A stretch of DNA of 64,000 nucleotides, from contig NZ_FCOL02000031.1 of NCBI RefSeq assembly GCF_001544515.1, forward strand, positions 1 through 64,000, read 5' to 3'. Every line of letters begins with the position of its first letter. The first letter of the stretch is position 1. Shown here in pieces: positions 45,315 to 55,653 of the stretch. This DNA comes from Caballeronia terrestris. GTDB taxonomy: Bacteria; Pseudomonadota; Gammaproteobacteria; Burkholderiales; Burkholderiaceae. The translations under genes and the position numbers were made by a program. The notes under the pieces are model-generated. The model was not told the origin of the DNA and made no database searches. It saw nothing but the letters and a program-made list of their open reading frames with translations.

Positions 45315-46868
45315 TCAGTTTTCGACGACGTCGAGATAATCTTCCGGCTTTGTGTGATCGTGGGAACGCGTGAGCCCGATCATGCGCACGAGCACGCTGA
45401 CGACGATCGACACCACCAGGTTCACCACCAGGGCCCACACCGCCGCATAGCCCGGCACGGCATAGCCGAAGAGATGCACGGTAAAGATCGAGCTCGCGAG
45501 CTTCAGCGACACCGCCATCCACGTACCGACACCGATCCCCACAGCCCAACCCAGCAGCAATCCCCGATGGTCGAGCACGCGCGTATAGAGGCCGAGCACG
45601 AGCGCGGGCAGCGTCTGGATGATCCAGATCCCGCCGAGCAATTGCAGCTGAATCGCGTAGGTGAGCGGCAGCGCGAGAATGAACACGACCGCGCCGACCT
45701 TCACCAGCAGCGACACCATCTTCGCGACGTTCGTCTCCTCCTCCGGCGTCATGCCGCGGTTCACGAACTCGCGATGCACGTTGCGCGTGTAGAGATTGGC
45801 CGCGGCGATCGACATGATTGCCGCCGGCACCAGCGCGCCGATGCCGATCGCCGCGAACGCCACTCCGACGAACCACGACGGGAAGTAGTGCAGGAAGAGC
45901 GCGGGCACCGCGAAGTTCGGCCCGAACGCCTTGAAGTACGGCGCGTATTCGGGCATGTCCTTCACTCCCGAGGCGAGCGCCATGTAGCCGAGGAGCGCGA
46001 GCAGCCCGAGCACCAGCGAATACGCGGGCAACAGCGCCATGTTGCGCCGGATCGTGTTGCCCGAATTCGACGACAGGATCGCCGTCACCGAGTGCGGGTA
46101 CAGGAAGAGCGCGAGCGCCGAGCCGACCGCGAGCGTCGCGTAGGCGCTGTAGCCGTTGAGGCTCGCGGCATCGGGCGCTTTCAGCAGCAGCTTGGCCGGC
46201 GGAATCGTGCTGAAGATGTGGCCGAAGCCGCCCAACTGCGCCGGAATGACGATCATCGCGGCGATGATCGTGATGTAGATCAGCACGTCCTTGACCACCG
46301 CGATCATCGCGGGAGCCCGCAGGCCCGACGTGTACGTGTACGCCGCCAGGATCGCGAACGCGATGATCAGCGGCAGGTCGCCGACGAAGCCTTTCGTATC
46401 GAAGCCGAGGCCGCCGATCACCACTTCGATGCCGACCAGTTGCAGCGCGATATACGGCATCGTCGCGACGATGCCGGTCACCGCGACCGCGAGCGCCAGC
46501 ATGCGGCTGTTGTAGCGCGCGCGCACGAAGTCAGCGGCGGTCACATAGCCGTGACGCTTCGCGATGCTCCAGAGCTTCGGGAACACGACGAACGCGAACG
46601 GATAAATCATGATCGTGTACGGCAGCGCGAAGAAGCCCATCGCGCCCGCGCCAAACACGAGCGCCGGGACGGCGACGAACGTGTAGGCCGTATAGAGATC
46701 GCCGCCGAGCAGGAACCACGTGACGACCGTGCCGAAGCGCCGGCCGCCGAGACCCCATTCGTCGAGCTGGCCGAGATCGCCTTTGCGCCAGTGCGCGGCG
46801 ATGAAGCCGAGAATCGTGACGCCCACGAAGAACAGGACGAAGACCAAGGTTGCGGTGGAATTTATCAT
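45315..46868 (-). CDS. Sodium:solute symporter, MctP-like monocarboxylate permease
   Basis: A 517-residue SSS-family permease with about 13 transmembrane segments. The sequence FLLGGDLYTAYTFVAVPALVFGAGAMGFFALPYTIMIYPFA and the SNSGNTIRRNMALLPAYSLVLGLLALLGY region resemble MctP, which imports lactate, pyruvate and other monocarboxylates. It overlaps the DUF3311 gene upstream (ATGA), a pairing known for such permeases. A terminator follows. Substrate is by similarity only. Confidence 0.9.
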   Translation of the reverse strand: MINSTATLVFVLFFVGVTILGFIAAHWRKGDLGQLDEWGLGGRRFGTVVTWFLLGGDLYTAYTFVAVPALVFGAGAMGFFALPYTIMIYPFAFVVFPKLWSIAKRHGYVTAADFVRARYNSRMLALAVAVTGIVATMPYIALQLVGIEVVIGGLGFDTKGFVGDLPLIIAFAILAAYTYTSGLRAPAMIAVVKDVLIYITIIAAMIVIPAQLGGFGHIFSTIPPAKLLLKAPDAASLNGYSAYATLAVGSALALFLYPHSVTAILSSNSGNTIRRNMALLPAYSLVLGLLALLGYMALASGVKDMPEYAPYFKAFGPNFAVPALFLHYFPSWFVGVAFAAIGIGALVPAAIMSIAAANLYTRNVHREFVNRGMTPEEETNVAKMVSLLVKVGAVVFILALPLTYAIQLQLLGGIWIIQTLPALVLGLYTRVLDHRGLLLGWAVGIGVGTWMAVSLKLASSIFTVHLFGYAVPGYAAVWALVVNLVVSIVVSVLVRMIGLTRSHDHTKPEDYLDVVEN

Positions 46869-47110
46869 CGCGAAGCTCCCCGCTTGTGCGTCGGGAGCGC
46901 CTTGGTCTTCGAGTAGACGATCGCCGTGATCGCCGCGCTGACCAGCACCCAGAGCAACTGGAACCAGTAAAAAAACGGAAAGCCCCAGAGCTCGGGTTCG
47001 ATCTTGTTATAGAACGGCACTGAGACAGCCCCGATCCAGGGGATCACCAGAAGCCACAGCCATTTCTTGTTGCGGGGTTGCCCCGTGCCGGTCGCAGCTT
47101 CGTGAGCCAT
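46865..47110 (-). CDS. DUF3311 small membrane protein, permease partner
   Basis: An 81-residue protein with two transmembrane helices (about 17-35 and 44-64) and the family motif IPWIGAVSVPFYNKIEPELWGFPFFYWFQLLW. DUF3311 proteins are commonly encoded just before MctP/PanF-type sodium symporters and may be small accessory subunits. The stop overlaps the symporter start by ATGA, so production is coupled. Confidence 0.88.
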   Translation of the reverse strand: MAHEAATGTGQPRNKKWLWLLVIPWIGAVSVPFYNKIEPELWGFPFFYWFQLLWVLVSAAITAIVYSKTKALPTHKRGASR

Positions 47111-47281
47111 GACGGTCTCCTATATTGTTCTTGGATTTGGTTGAGCCCAGCGCGTCGTCGGATAGACAGACCACTGAGCGGCAAGCGTCTCAAAATAACA
47201 GGAGGAGTATATGGATGCCTAATACAGGGTCAAGCAGGGCGAACCCCATGCATTCGACAGACGTGAAAGGAATATGTAATA

Positions 47282-47304
47282 AGGCGCACAGCCGCTGTGC
47301 GCCT
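47282..47304 (-). terminator. Hairpin after the methyltransferase-like gene
   Basis: A 10-bp stem (47282-47291 with 47295-47304) with a short loop lies 12 bases past the leftward stop. The following minus-strand bases are only moderately T-rich (ttattac), so termination strength is uncertain. Confidence 0.55.
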
Positions 47305-47315
47305 GGGTTTCCGTC

Positions 47316-48245
47316 TTAGATCGCGAAGCGTTCCTGCGTGCCTTCGCTTACATGTTCCGCCGCCGATTTCGCGAGCGCGCGGACCCACTCGCGCGCGGGC
47401 AGGTTCAGTTCCTTTTCCACCAGCTTCGCGCGTTTTTCGAGCGCGGCGTACGGCACATCGAGATCCGGACCCGCGAACGCGATCGCCACTCGGTTGCCGT
47501 CGTGCACTTCGGGCAGCGCGATCACGCGGCCGTCGAAGGCTTCGTTCAGGCGCTTCATGTTGCGCACGAAGCTCGGGTGATCGCCGAACAGGTTGATCGT
47601 CACGACGCCCGCGTCCTGCGTCAGGCACGCGCGGCACGCGCGATAGAACGAGACGCTGTCGAGCACCGGGCCGCGCGCGGTGGCGTCGTAGACGTCGATT
47701 TGGAGCGCACCGATCGTGCCGTGATTCGCTCGATCGTTGACGAATTCCCACGCGTCCTGCTCGTTGACGGTGAGACGGGCGTCGTCGGAAGGAAGCTCGA
47801 ACATCGTGCGCGCCGCGATCACGACGGCCGGATTCAGCTCGACCGCCTCGACCTTCGCGCGCTTCAGGAACTTGTGGCAGAACTTCGTGAGCGCGGCCGC
47901 GCCGAGGCCGAGTTGCACGATTCGCTTCGGCGTCTCGATGAAAAGCAGCCACGCCATCATCTGCTGCGCGTATTCGAGTTCGATGTGGTTCGGCTTCTTC
48001 AGGCGCATCGCGCCCTGGACCCATTCGGTACCGAAGTGCAGGAAGCGCACGCCGCCCTCTTCCGAGAACGTCACGGGCGCAAAGCGCGGCTTGCGCGGCG
48101 TGTCGATGCGCGGGGCGTCGTCGAGATCGTCGGCGCGCTCGCGCTTCGAGCGTTTGTCGTGCTTGTCGTGCTTGTCGTGTTTCTCGTGCTTCTTGCTGCC
48201 GAACGCGCGTGCTTCGGCAGACGCGCGCTTGATGAGTTTCGTCAT
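47316..48245 (-). CDS. Spermidine synthase-like methyltransferase-fold protein
   Basis: A 309-residue protein with a Rossmann fold of the spermidine-synthase type. The nucleotide/SAM-like motif is VQLGLGAAALTKFCHKFL, followed by the acidic VEAVELNPAVVIAART and ALQIDVYDATARGPVL. A basic N-terminal tract of repeated Lys-His-Asp (about residues 16-34) comes from four 9-base repeats. Polyamine synthesis is not certain, since many such proteins are of unknown function. The ATG at 48245 overlaps the stop of the glycosylase gene. The long frame up to 48506 is not used. Confidence 0.82.
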   Translation of the reverse strand: MTKLIKRASAEARAFGSKKHEKHDKHDKHDKRSKRERADDLDDAPRIDTPRKPRFAPVTFSEEGGVRFLHFGTEWVQGAMRLKKPNHIELEYAQQMMAWLLFIETPKRIVQLGLGAAALTKFCHKFLKRAKVEAVELNPAVVIAARTMFELPSDDARLTVNEQDAWEFVNDRANHGTIGALQIDVYDATARGPVLDSVSFYRACRACLTQDAGVVTINLFGDHPSFVRNMKRLNEAFDGRVIALPEVHDGNRVAIAFAGPDLDVPYAALEKRAKLVEKELNLPAREWVRALAKSAAEHVSEGTQERFAI

Positions 48246-48721
48246 GTCGTGAGGATCTCGCGCCACAGGCGCAATTTTTGGTCGAACGAGAGAATAGCAT
48301 TCGCCGGACTCGACGACGGCAGCACGAGCGTCGCGTACCCCGCCGCGCGGATCACCGGCTCGAAGCGGCCCGATGTCTTGCCATTGAAGCAGACTTTTCG
48401 CAGTTGCGGCGCGTGCCGGCGAAAGGACGCGAAGTCGTTGGGATTCGCGTGGCGGATCGCGGCGTCGAGACTGCCTTCGCGCTCGCAGGCGGCGAGCACG
48501 TCCCACAAGCCGATGCCGTGCGCGAGCAGGCGTGCTATGCGGGCGTCGTAGGTAAGCTCGTGCAGCGATTCGCCGATCACCGTGCCGACCAGCCGCCAGA
48601 ACTGGTTGCGCGGATGTGCGTAGTACTGCGTCGCCACAAGCGACGCGACGCCCGGGAAGCTGCCGAGAATCAGCGTGTGCGTGGCTTCATCGGCGATCGG
48701 GGGAAAGCCCTGAAGCATCAC
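48242..48721 (-). CDS. DNA-deoxyinosine/uracil glycosylase family protein
   Basis: A 159-residue single-domain protein of the uracil-DNA glycosylase superfamily, most like the hypoxanthine-DNA glycosylase group (family 6). The first motif is [13 protein letters not shown], then [12 protein letters not shown], and the C-terminal [13 protein letters not shown] corresponds to the intercalation loop. It should excise deaminated bases in DNA. It overlaps both neighbours by ATGA junctions (ubiC upstream, methyltransferase-like gene downstream), so all three are translated as a coupled set. Confidence 0.88.
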   Translation of the reverse strand: MMLQGFPPIADEATHTLILGSFPGVASLVATQYYAHPRNQFWRLVGTVIGESLHELTYDARIARLLAHGIGLWDVLAACEREGSLDAAIRHANPNDFASFRRHAPQLRKVCFNGKTSGRFEPVIRAAGYATLVLPSSSPANAILSFDQKLRLWREILTT

Positions 48722-49368
48722 TTCGCCTCCGCGCGCGTTGCGCGTGTCGCGTGCGAGGCCAGATGCCCGAGCGGCCGCGAATGCTCGCGATGCGATTCAT
48801 GCGGCGCCCCCGGCGACGACAGCCGCGCCCACAGCGCGGGCAACATGCATTCGGTGACCATCAGCGGCGCGCGATGCCGCTCGAATACCGATCGGCGCGC
48901 GACCAGCGTATGCGCCTTCGCGTCATCGATAATTCCCGCAGCGAGCCGATACAGCGCATGCCGCGCCGTCACGCGACGGCTTGCGAGCGCCGAACGCGCG
49001 ACGCTGCTGTCGCTATAGAGAAGCTCCGCGAGCGGCCTTGTGCGCAGCGCGCGCATCGCCTGCCAGATGCCCGCGCTGCTATCGAGCGGCACGACACTGT
49101 GCGCCGCGACGAACGCCACGCCATCTACGCTCAGCACGACTTCGCGCACCCAGCACGGCGTGCGCGGCGCGACCCGCAGCGCGCGCCATTCGTCGGCGAA
49201 CGGCACATCGACGGCTTCGCGCGTGACGTCGACCGTCACCGCGCCGAGCGTGCGCAAGTGCGCGGTGAGCGAGCCGCCGCGCGTCAGCCAGTCTTTCTGA
49301 TCGTCAGTGAACGTGGGAAGCGGCGCGATGCGCCAGTGGGTATCGACGGGATTGGTGGGGATCGGCAT
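48718..49368 (-). CDS. ubiC: Chorismate pyruvate-lyase
   Basis: UbiC converts chorismate to 4-hydroxybenzoate and pyruvate, the first committed step of ubiquinone synthesis. Conserved features are [16 protein letters not shown], an arginine in [12 protein letters not shown] and the glutamate in [15 protein letters not shown], both expected at the active site. The 216-residue length exceeds E. coli UbiC by about 50 residues because of a basic, histidine-rich C-terminal tail ([20 protein letters not shown]). It begins the coupled three-gene leftward unit. In many Burkholderiaceae htpG lies close by, as here. Confidence 0.9.
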   Translation of the reverse strand: MPIPTNPVDTHWRIAPLPTFTDDQKDWLTRGGSLTAHLRTLGAVTVDVTREAVDVPFADEWRALRVAPRTPCWVREVVLSVDGVAFVAAHSVVPLDSSAGIWQAMRALRTRPLAELLYSDSSVARSALASRRVTARHALYRLAAGIIDDAKAHTLVARRSVFERHRAPLMVTECMLPALWARLSSPGAPHESHREHSRPLGHLASHATRATRAEAK

Positions 49369-49522
49369 GGCGGTGATTATAAAACCGTCATGCAGATAGG
49401 ACGATTCGTATGGAACCAGCCATTTCGGCGATCGAAACTGCCGCGCCGGTCATGGCGATATGGCCGGTCTCGCCTCGCGCCCAACGATGCGAGTCGATCA
49501 AAACTCACTGAGAGGACATTCA

Positions 49523-49780
49523 ATGTCGAACAATACGAAGCAAACATCCAAAACAGTTGCGCATCTCGCGGCTGAAACGTTGCATGACCCGAAGGCGTCG
49601 GCGATCGCGAAGAGCCTCGCGGCCTCCGCGCTTTCGCAAACTCACAGCGCCAGGCAGACGAGCGCCGAGATAGAACACAAGGCCAGCGAAGTCCTGAATA
49701 GCGACAAGTATTCGAAGGACACGAAGACGCTCGCGGCATCGGTGCTTGCACAAGCCAACAAGGAACGTAAGCTGAAGTAA
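49523..49780 (+). CDS. Small helical protein with internal repeat
   Basis: An 85-residue, lysine- and alanine-rich cytosolic protein that I recognise only as a conserved-hypothetical type. Two ~31-residue units are similar: one around residues 17-47 (DPKASAIAKSLAASALSQ) and the other around 55-85 (DKYSKDTKTLAASVLAQ), suggesting duplication of a two-helix unit. AGAGGAC at 49511-49517 is a suitable ribosome binding site for the ATG at 49523, and a strong bidirectional terminator follows the stop. Both support a real gene. A stress role is imaginable but unsupported. Confidence 0.7.
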   Translation: MSNNTKQTSKTVAHLAAETLHDPKASAIAKSLAASALSQTHSARQTSAEIEHKASEVLNSDKYSKDTKTLAASVLAQANKERKLK

Positions 49781-49781
49781 A

Positions 49782-49817
49782 AAAACGCGCTGCCGGGGCA
49801 ACCCGGCAGCGCGTTTT
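49782..49817. terminator. Bidirectional terminator before htpG
   Basis: A 12-bp stem (49786-49797 with 49802-49813, loop gcaa-like) is flanked by A4 on the left and T4 on the right. It separates the convergent small gene and htpG. Confidence 0.88.
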
Positions 49818-49837
49818 CCAATGAAGCGAAGCGCTAT

Positions 49838-51742
<1,905 letters not shown>

Positions 51743-51813
51743 GGTCGGTTCCTCTAGTTGGGTTTTCGGTGGATTGACGGCAGCGGCGCCCTCGAAGGCG
51801 CGCGCTTTGTCCG

Positions 51814-51838
51814 AATTTGTCGAATCGTGCGACAAATT
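51814..51838. promoter_or_regulatory. Perfect inverted repeat at the htpG promoter
   Basis: AATTTGTCG (51814-51822) and CGACAAATT (51830-51838) are exact inverted copies with a 7-base spacer. The repeat overlaps the -10 region and likely start of the htpG transcript. It is not CIRCE-like and no T tract follows, so an operator is more likely than a terminator. Confidence 0.55.
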
Positions 51839-51861
51839 GGGGCTGACGCGGGATTTTCAAG
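51834..51861 (-). promoter_or_regulatory. Predicted sigma-32 heat-shock promoter of htpG
   Basis: On the minus strand CTTGAAA (51855-51861) and CCCCAATTT (51834-51842) are 12 bases apart, close to the sigma-32 consensus. The -35 part overlaps the stop codon of the MocR gene. Heat-shock control of htpG is well known in E. coli. Confidence 0.7.
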
Positions 51862-53308
51862 AGGCGCGGCGAGCGGCCCTGTCGAGATGGCCCGCAAGCA
51901 TCGCCGGGAGCGCCGGATCGCCGCAATTGGCGATGTTGAAGCGCATCCAGGTGGTCGGCGACTGGTGCGGCGAAAAGAGGCTTCCCGGCGAGAGCAGGAA
52001 CCCCGCTTCGTGCCCGGCGGCGGCAAGCCCTTCGGAATCGACGCCCGCGTCGGCCCACAGGAACATGCCCGCGGACGGCTCCGAAAAGAGCCGGAAACCG
52101 GTGCGCTCCAGCATCCGCCCGGTCTTGTCGCGCACGGTGTCGAGCCGCGCGCGCAGGCGCTCGACGTGGCGCCGGTAGTGGCCTTCGGTCAGCACCTTGT
52201 AGACAACGCGCTCGTTCAACTCGGGACTCGTCATGCCGACGAGCATCTTCTGGTCGGTCAGCGCCTTCGCGACCTCCGCCGACGCCGCCACGTACCCGAC
52301 GCGCAGATTTGCCGCCAGCGTCTTCGAAAAGCTGCCTAGGAAGATCACGCGCTTCAGTTGATCGAGGCTCGCGAGGCGCGTCGCGGCGAAGCCGGGCGGG
52401 CAGAGATCGCCGTAGATATCGTCCTCGACGACGATGAAGTCGTAGGTTTGCGCGAGTTGCAGGATGCGAAACGCCTGCGCCGCCGTGAGCGACGTGCCGG
52501 TCGGGTTTTGCAGCACCGAGTTGATCACGAGCATCTTCGGGCGCCAGGTCTGGACCATCGTTTCAAGCGCGTCGAGGTCGGGGCCGTCGGGCGTGTACGG
52601 CATGCCGACGAGCCGCGCGCCCTGCGACGCGAAGCGCCCGAACATCTGGAACCACGCCGGATCGCCGACGATCACAGTGTCGCCCGGCTGGACGTAGATG
52701 CGCGAAATCAGGTCGATCGCCTGCGTGATGCCGGACACGAGCACGATCTGCTGGGTCGACGCGCCGATCTCCAGTTCTTCCAGCCGCGTCTGCAACTGCT
52801 GGCGCAGCGGCAAAAACCCCTGCGGCGTGCCGAAGCCGAGCATCTGCGCGCCGCTCTGGCGGCTCATCGAGCGCAGCGCGTTGGTGAGCAGCTCGCCGTC
52901 GAGCCACCGTCCGGGCAGGTAGCCGAGTCCTGGCCCCTTTTCCGGGCTGGACGTATGCAGCATGTTGCGCAGCAACCAGACGACGTCGATCGTGCTCTGC
53001 ACCGGTTCGCGCTCGGGCGTGGGGACGACGCTCAAAACGGCCGCCGGCGCCGCCCGGTCTCGCACGTAGAAGCCGGAGCCGCGCCGCGAGTCGAGATAGC
53101 CGTGCGCGACAAGCCGCTCGTACGCCTCGACGACCGTGAAACGCGACACGCCCTTGTCGAGCGCGAGCTTGCGGATCGACGGCATGCGCATGCCAGGGCG
53201 GAACACGCGCTCGTCGATGCGCCGCCGGCCCCACTGGACGAGCTGATCGACGAGCGTCAGTTGTGGCGCGTCGTGCGGGGCGGGAATCTGGTCGAGAGGT
53301 ACGGACAT
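51857..53308 (-). CDS. MocR-type regulator (GntR HTH fused to aminotransferase fold)
   Basis: A 483-residue MocR/PdxR-type protein. Residues ~15-85 are a GntR winged helix-turn-helix (FRPGMRMPSIRKLALDKGVSRFTVVEAYERL), and ~110-480 are a class I aminotransferase-like domain with VLQNPTGTSL and the PLP-lysine motif GSFSKTLAANLRVGY. Such proteins usually bind PLP and act as regulators, some for vitamin B6 or amino-acid genes. It is divergent from the VOC gene at 53488, and direct repeats TGTACCG lie in the intergenic region. The PLP-aminotransferase/RidA cluster downstream may be part of its regulon; this is inference. Confidence 0.9.
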   Translation of the reverse strand: MSVPLDQIPAPHDAPQLTLVDQLVQWGRRRIDERVFRPGMRMPSIRKLALDKGVSRFTVVEAYERLVAHGYLDSRRGSGFYVRDRAAPAAVLSVVPTPEREPVQSTIDVVWLLRNMLHTSSPEKGPGLGYLPGRWLDGELLTNALRSMSRQSGAQMLGFGTPQGFLPLRQQLQTRLEELEIGASTQQIVLVSGITQAIDLISRIYVQPGDTVIVGDPAWFQMFGRFASQGARLVGMPYTPDGPDLDALETMVQTWRPKMLVINSVLQNPTGTSLTAAQAFRILQLAQTYDFIVVEDDIYGDLCPPGFAATRLASLDQLKRVIFLGSFSKTLAANLRVGYVAASAEVAKALTDQKMLVGMTSPELNERVVYKVLTEGHYRRHVERLRARLDTVRDKTGRMLERTGFRLFSEPSAGMFLWADAGVDSEGLAAAGHEAGFLLSPGSLFSPHQSPTTWMRFNIANCGDPALPAMLAGHLDRAARRAS

Positions 53309-53355
53309 GGGCGGCTCCGTCGTCGGGTAAGTTTGAAACGGAATCGGCTGAAAAC

Positions 53356-53386
53356 TGTACCGAATAGTATGGGTCCGATTGTACCG
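53356..53386. promoter_or_regulatory. Direct repeats, candidate MocR operator
   Basis: TGTACCG occurs at 53356-53362 and 53380-53386, a 24-base period, between the divergent MocR and VOC genes. MocR proteins are known to bind direct repeats with spacing near two helical turns. Confidence 0.5.
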
Positions 53387-53487
53387 TTACTGTGCAGGTG
53401 TTAGGCGCTACATTCGACATTCCCCGAGGCGAGCGGGGTCGCCAGGCGGTTTATGCTAGTGGCCCAGTTTTCGTAAGACGGATAGCC

Positions 53488-54402
53488 ATGACTTCTCACG
53501 CCCTGAAACTCGATCATCTCGTCATTGCCGCGCGCTCGCTCGAAGAAGGCGAGCGGTTCGTCGTCGCGAAGTTCGGCGTCGCGACGGCCGGCGGCGGTGC
53601 GCATCCGCTGATGCGCACGCACAACCGGCTGCTGAACCTGTGGGGCGGCGCCTATATCGAAGTGATCGCGATCGATCCGGGCGCGTTGCCCGCCGATACG
53701 CCCCGCGCGCGGCTTTACGCGCTCGACGATCCCGCGTTGCAGCGGCGGATCGCGGACGGCCCGCAACTCGTGCATTGGGTAGCGCGCGTGGATCGGCCGA
53801 GGTCGCTCGGACGCTGGCAGGCGCAGTATCGAGAGCGCATCGCGCCGGTCGTACCGATGACGCGCGGTTCGAACACCTGGGGCCTGACCGTCCCCGACGA
53901 CGGTGCGTTTCCTTCGTGGCAAGGCGCGGGCGACGGGATCGTACCCTCGCTGATCCAGTGGGGCACGCCTTTGCATCCGTCGACGGTGCTGCCGGAGACG
54001 GGCATCGCGCTGCGCTCGCTGACGGGGTTTCATCCGCAGGCGGAAATTGTCGCGGAACAGCTTGCCTGGCTGGGCGTCGAGCATTTGATGCGCGTCGAGA
54101 CGACGGTTGGCGCACCTGCGATCGTCGCGGAGTTTGAACTGCCGGATGGGTCGGTCGTGACGATGGGGGAATCGGCGGAGTCGGTCGTTGCGGCGCGGCG
54201 CGCGGAAGCGGAAGCGGGCGAGGCGGCGAAGAAGGCGCGTCGGCGGGTGAAGGTGCAACCGCAGGCGCACTTGGCAGGGCAACCGCAGGAAGAAGCAGAA
54301 TCGCCGGCCGCTGAAGCCGTATCGCGACCGGACTCGCGCACGGCGTCGGAACCTTCCGACGACGCCACCAACCCGCCAGCAACGACGCATCAACCCGAAT
54401 AA
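53488..54402 (+). CDS. VOC/glyoxalase-like domain protein
   Basis: A 304-residue protein whose first ~210 residues form a glyoxalase-like domain of the PF13468 type (LKLDHLVIAARSLEEGERFV, NRLLNLWGGAYIEVIAID). The metal-ligand pattern of active glyoxalases is not clear. Residues ~235-304 are a charged, alanine-rich low-complexity tail that is probably disordered. The ATG at 53488 begins MTSHALKLDHLV; upstream in-frame sequence overlaps the regulatory region. It is divergent from the MocR gene and precedes the EamA transporter gene. Function is unknown. Confidence 0.82.
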   Translation: MTSHALKLDHLVIAARSLEEGERFVVAKFGVATAGGGAHPLMRTHNRLLNLWGGAYIEVIAIDPGALPADTPRARLYALDDPALQRRIADGPQLVHWVARVDRPRSLGRWQAQYRERIAPVVPMTRGSNTWGLTVPDDGAFPSWQGAGDGIVPSLIQWGTPLHPSTVLPETGIALRSLTGFHPQAEIVAEQLAWLGVEHLMRVETTVGAPAIVAEFELPDGSVVTMGESAESVVAARRAEAEAGEAAKKARRRVKVQPQAHLAGQPQEEAESPAAEAVSRPDSRTASEPSDDATNPPATTHQPE

Positions 54403-54490
54403 CCGGTCGCCGGGCGCGTCCCCCGACGACTCAAAACGCGCAAAGCGGTCATCCGAACCGCTGCGCTGAAAAACTGGAGAACCGCTCGTA

Positions 54491-55429
54491 ATGAAGTCCC
54501 GCGAAACCGAAGGCATGCTGCTCGGCCTGATCGGCGTAATCATATTCAGCCTCACCCTGCCGATGACCCGCATCGTCGTGCAGGAAGTCCATCCGATCCT
54601 GAACGGGCTCGGCCGCGCGCTCGTCGCGGCGATCCCCGCCGCCGCCCTGCTCGCCTGGCGCCGCGAACGCTGGCCGACGTGGCCGCAGGTCAAGAGCCTC
54701 GGCGTCGTCGCGCTGGGCGTGATCATCGCGTTTCCGGTGTTCTCCGCCTGGGCGATGAAAACCGTGCCGGCGTCGCACGGCGCAGTCGTCAACGGGCTGC
54801 AGCCGCTGTGCGTCGCGATCTACGCGGCGTGGCTCTCGCACGAAAGGCCGTCGAAGGCGTTCTGGTTCAGCGCGCTCGCGGGCAGCGCGATCGTCGTCGC
54901 GTTCGCGTTGCAGGCGGGCGGCGGCGGCTTGCAGGCGGGCGACCTGCTGATGCTCGTCGCGGTCGGCATCGGCGCGCTCGGTTATGCGGAGGGCGCGCGG
55001 CTCGCGCGTCAGATGGGCGGCTGGCAGGTGATCTGCTGGGCGCTCGTGCTCTCGGCGCCGTTTCTGGTGCTGCCGGTCGGCTGGCTCGCCTGGGCGCATT
55101 ACGCCGCGCACCCGGGGCCGCTCGCGCTGCGCACGTGGCTCGCGTTCGGCTACGTAACGCTCTTTTCGCAATTCATCGGATTCTTTGCGTGGTACGCGGG
55201 CCTCGCGATGGGCGGCATCGCGCGCGTCGGACAGGTGCAACTGCTCCAAATCTTTTTCACAATGGCGTTTTCAGCGCTGTTCTTCGGCGAACACGTGGAG
55301 GCGTCGACCTGGATTTATGCGGCTGCGGTGATCGCGACCGTTGTGATCGGCAGGAAAACGGCGGTGCGCACCGCGCCGCGTGCCGCCGTGGCGGCTGCGC
55401 CCGTCGTGCGGCCGACGAATTCGAGATGA
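54491..55429 (+). CDS. EamA/DMT-superfamily transporter
   Basis: A 312-residue inner-membrane protein with ten hydrophobic segments in two EamA halves (LLGLIGVIIFSLTLPMTRIVV start; second half from about residue 150). DMT members mostly export amino acids or small metabolites. GGAGA before the ATG at 54491 supports the start. It lies between the VOC gene and an aminotransferase gene, and exports of an amino acid or of a PLP-pathway compound would fit; this is inference. A short alanine/valine-rich C-tail follows the last helix. Confidence 0.9.
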   Translation: MKSRETEGMLLGLIGVIIFSLTLPMTRIVVQEVHPILNGLGRALVAAIPAAALLAWRRERWPTWPQVKSLGVVALGVIIAFPVFSAWAMKTVPASHGAVVNGLQPLCVAIYAAWLSHERPSKAFWFSALAGSAIVVAFALQAGGGGLQAGDLLMLVAVGIGALGYAEGARLARQMGGWQVICWALVLSAPFLVLPVGWLAWAHYAAHPGPLALRTWLAFGYVTLFSQFIGFFAWYAGLAMGGIARVGQVQLLQIFFTMAFSALFFGEHVEASTWIYAAAVIATVVIGRKTAVRTAPRAAVAAAPVVRPTNSR

Positions 55430-55653
55430 CACCGGCGTGCGGCTTCTCCGCCGCGTCCCGCTGCGATCGGGCCGACGCCAGCCGTCCGCCCGACGAACTC
55501 AAGATGGCGGCCCCGAGCGATAATGAATGTTTTCGAAACGCGCACCCGAAGTTGTTAAGACCGACCATCTGCCGTTGAACGGCAACGCGCCCGAATCAAA
55601 TTCAGCCCACTGAAAAAACGCAGCCCCGCTGCACCGAGACGACCGAGGAATCC

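Noticed and set aside
48153-48188. 9-base repeats considered as an intergenic satellite
   Set aside because: They lie inside a coding frame and encode a basic/histidine tract of the methyltransferase-like protein.
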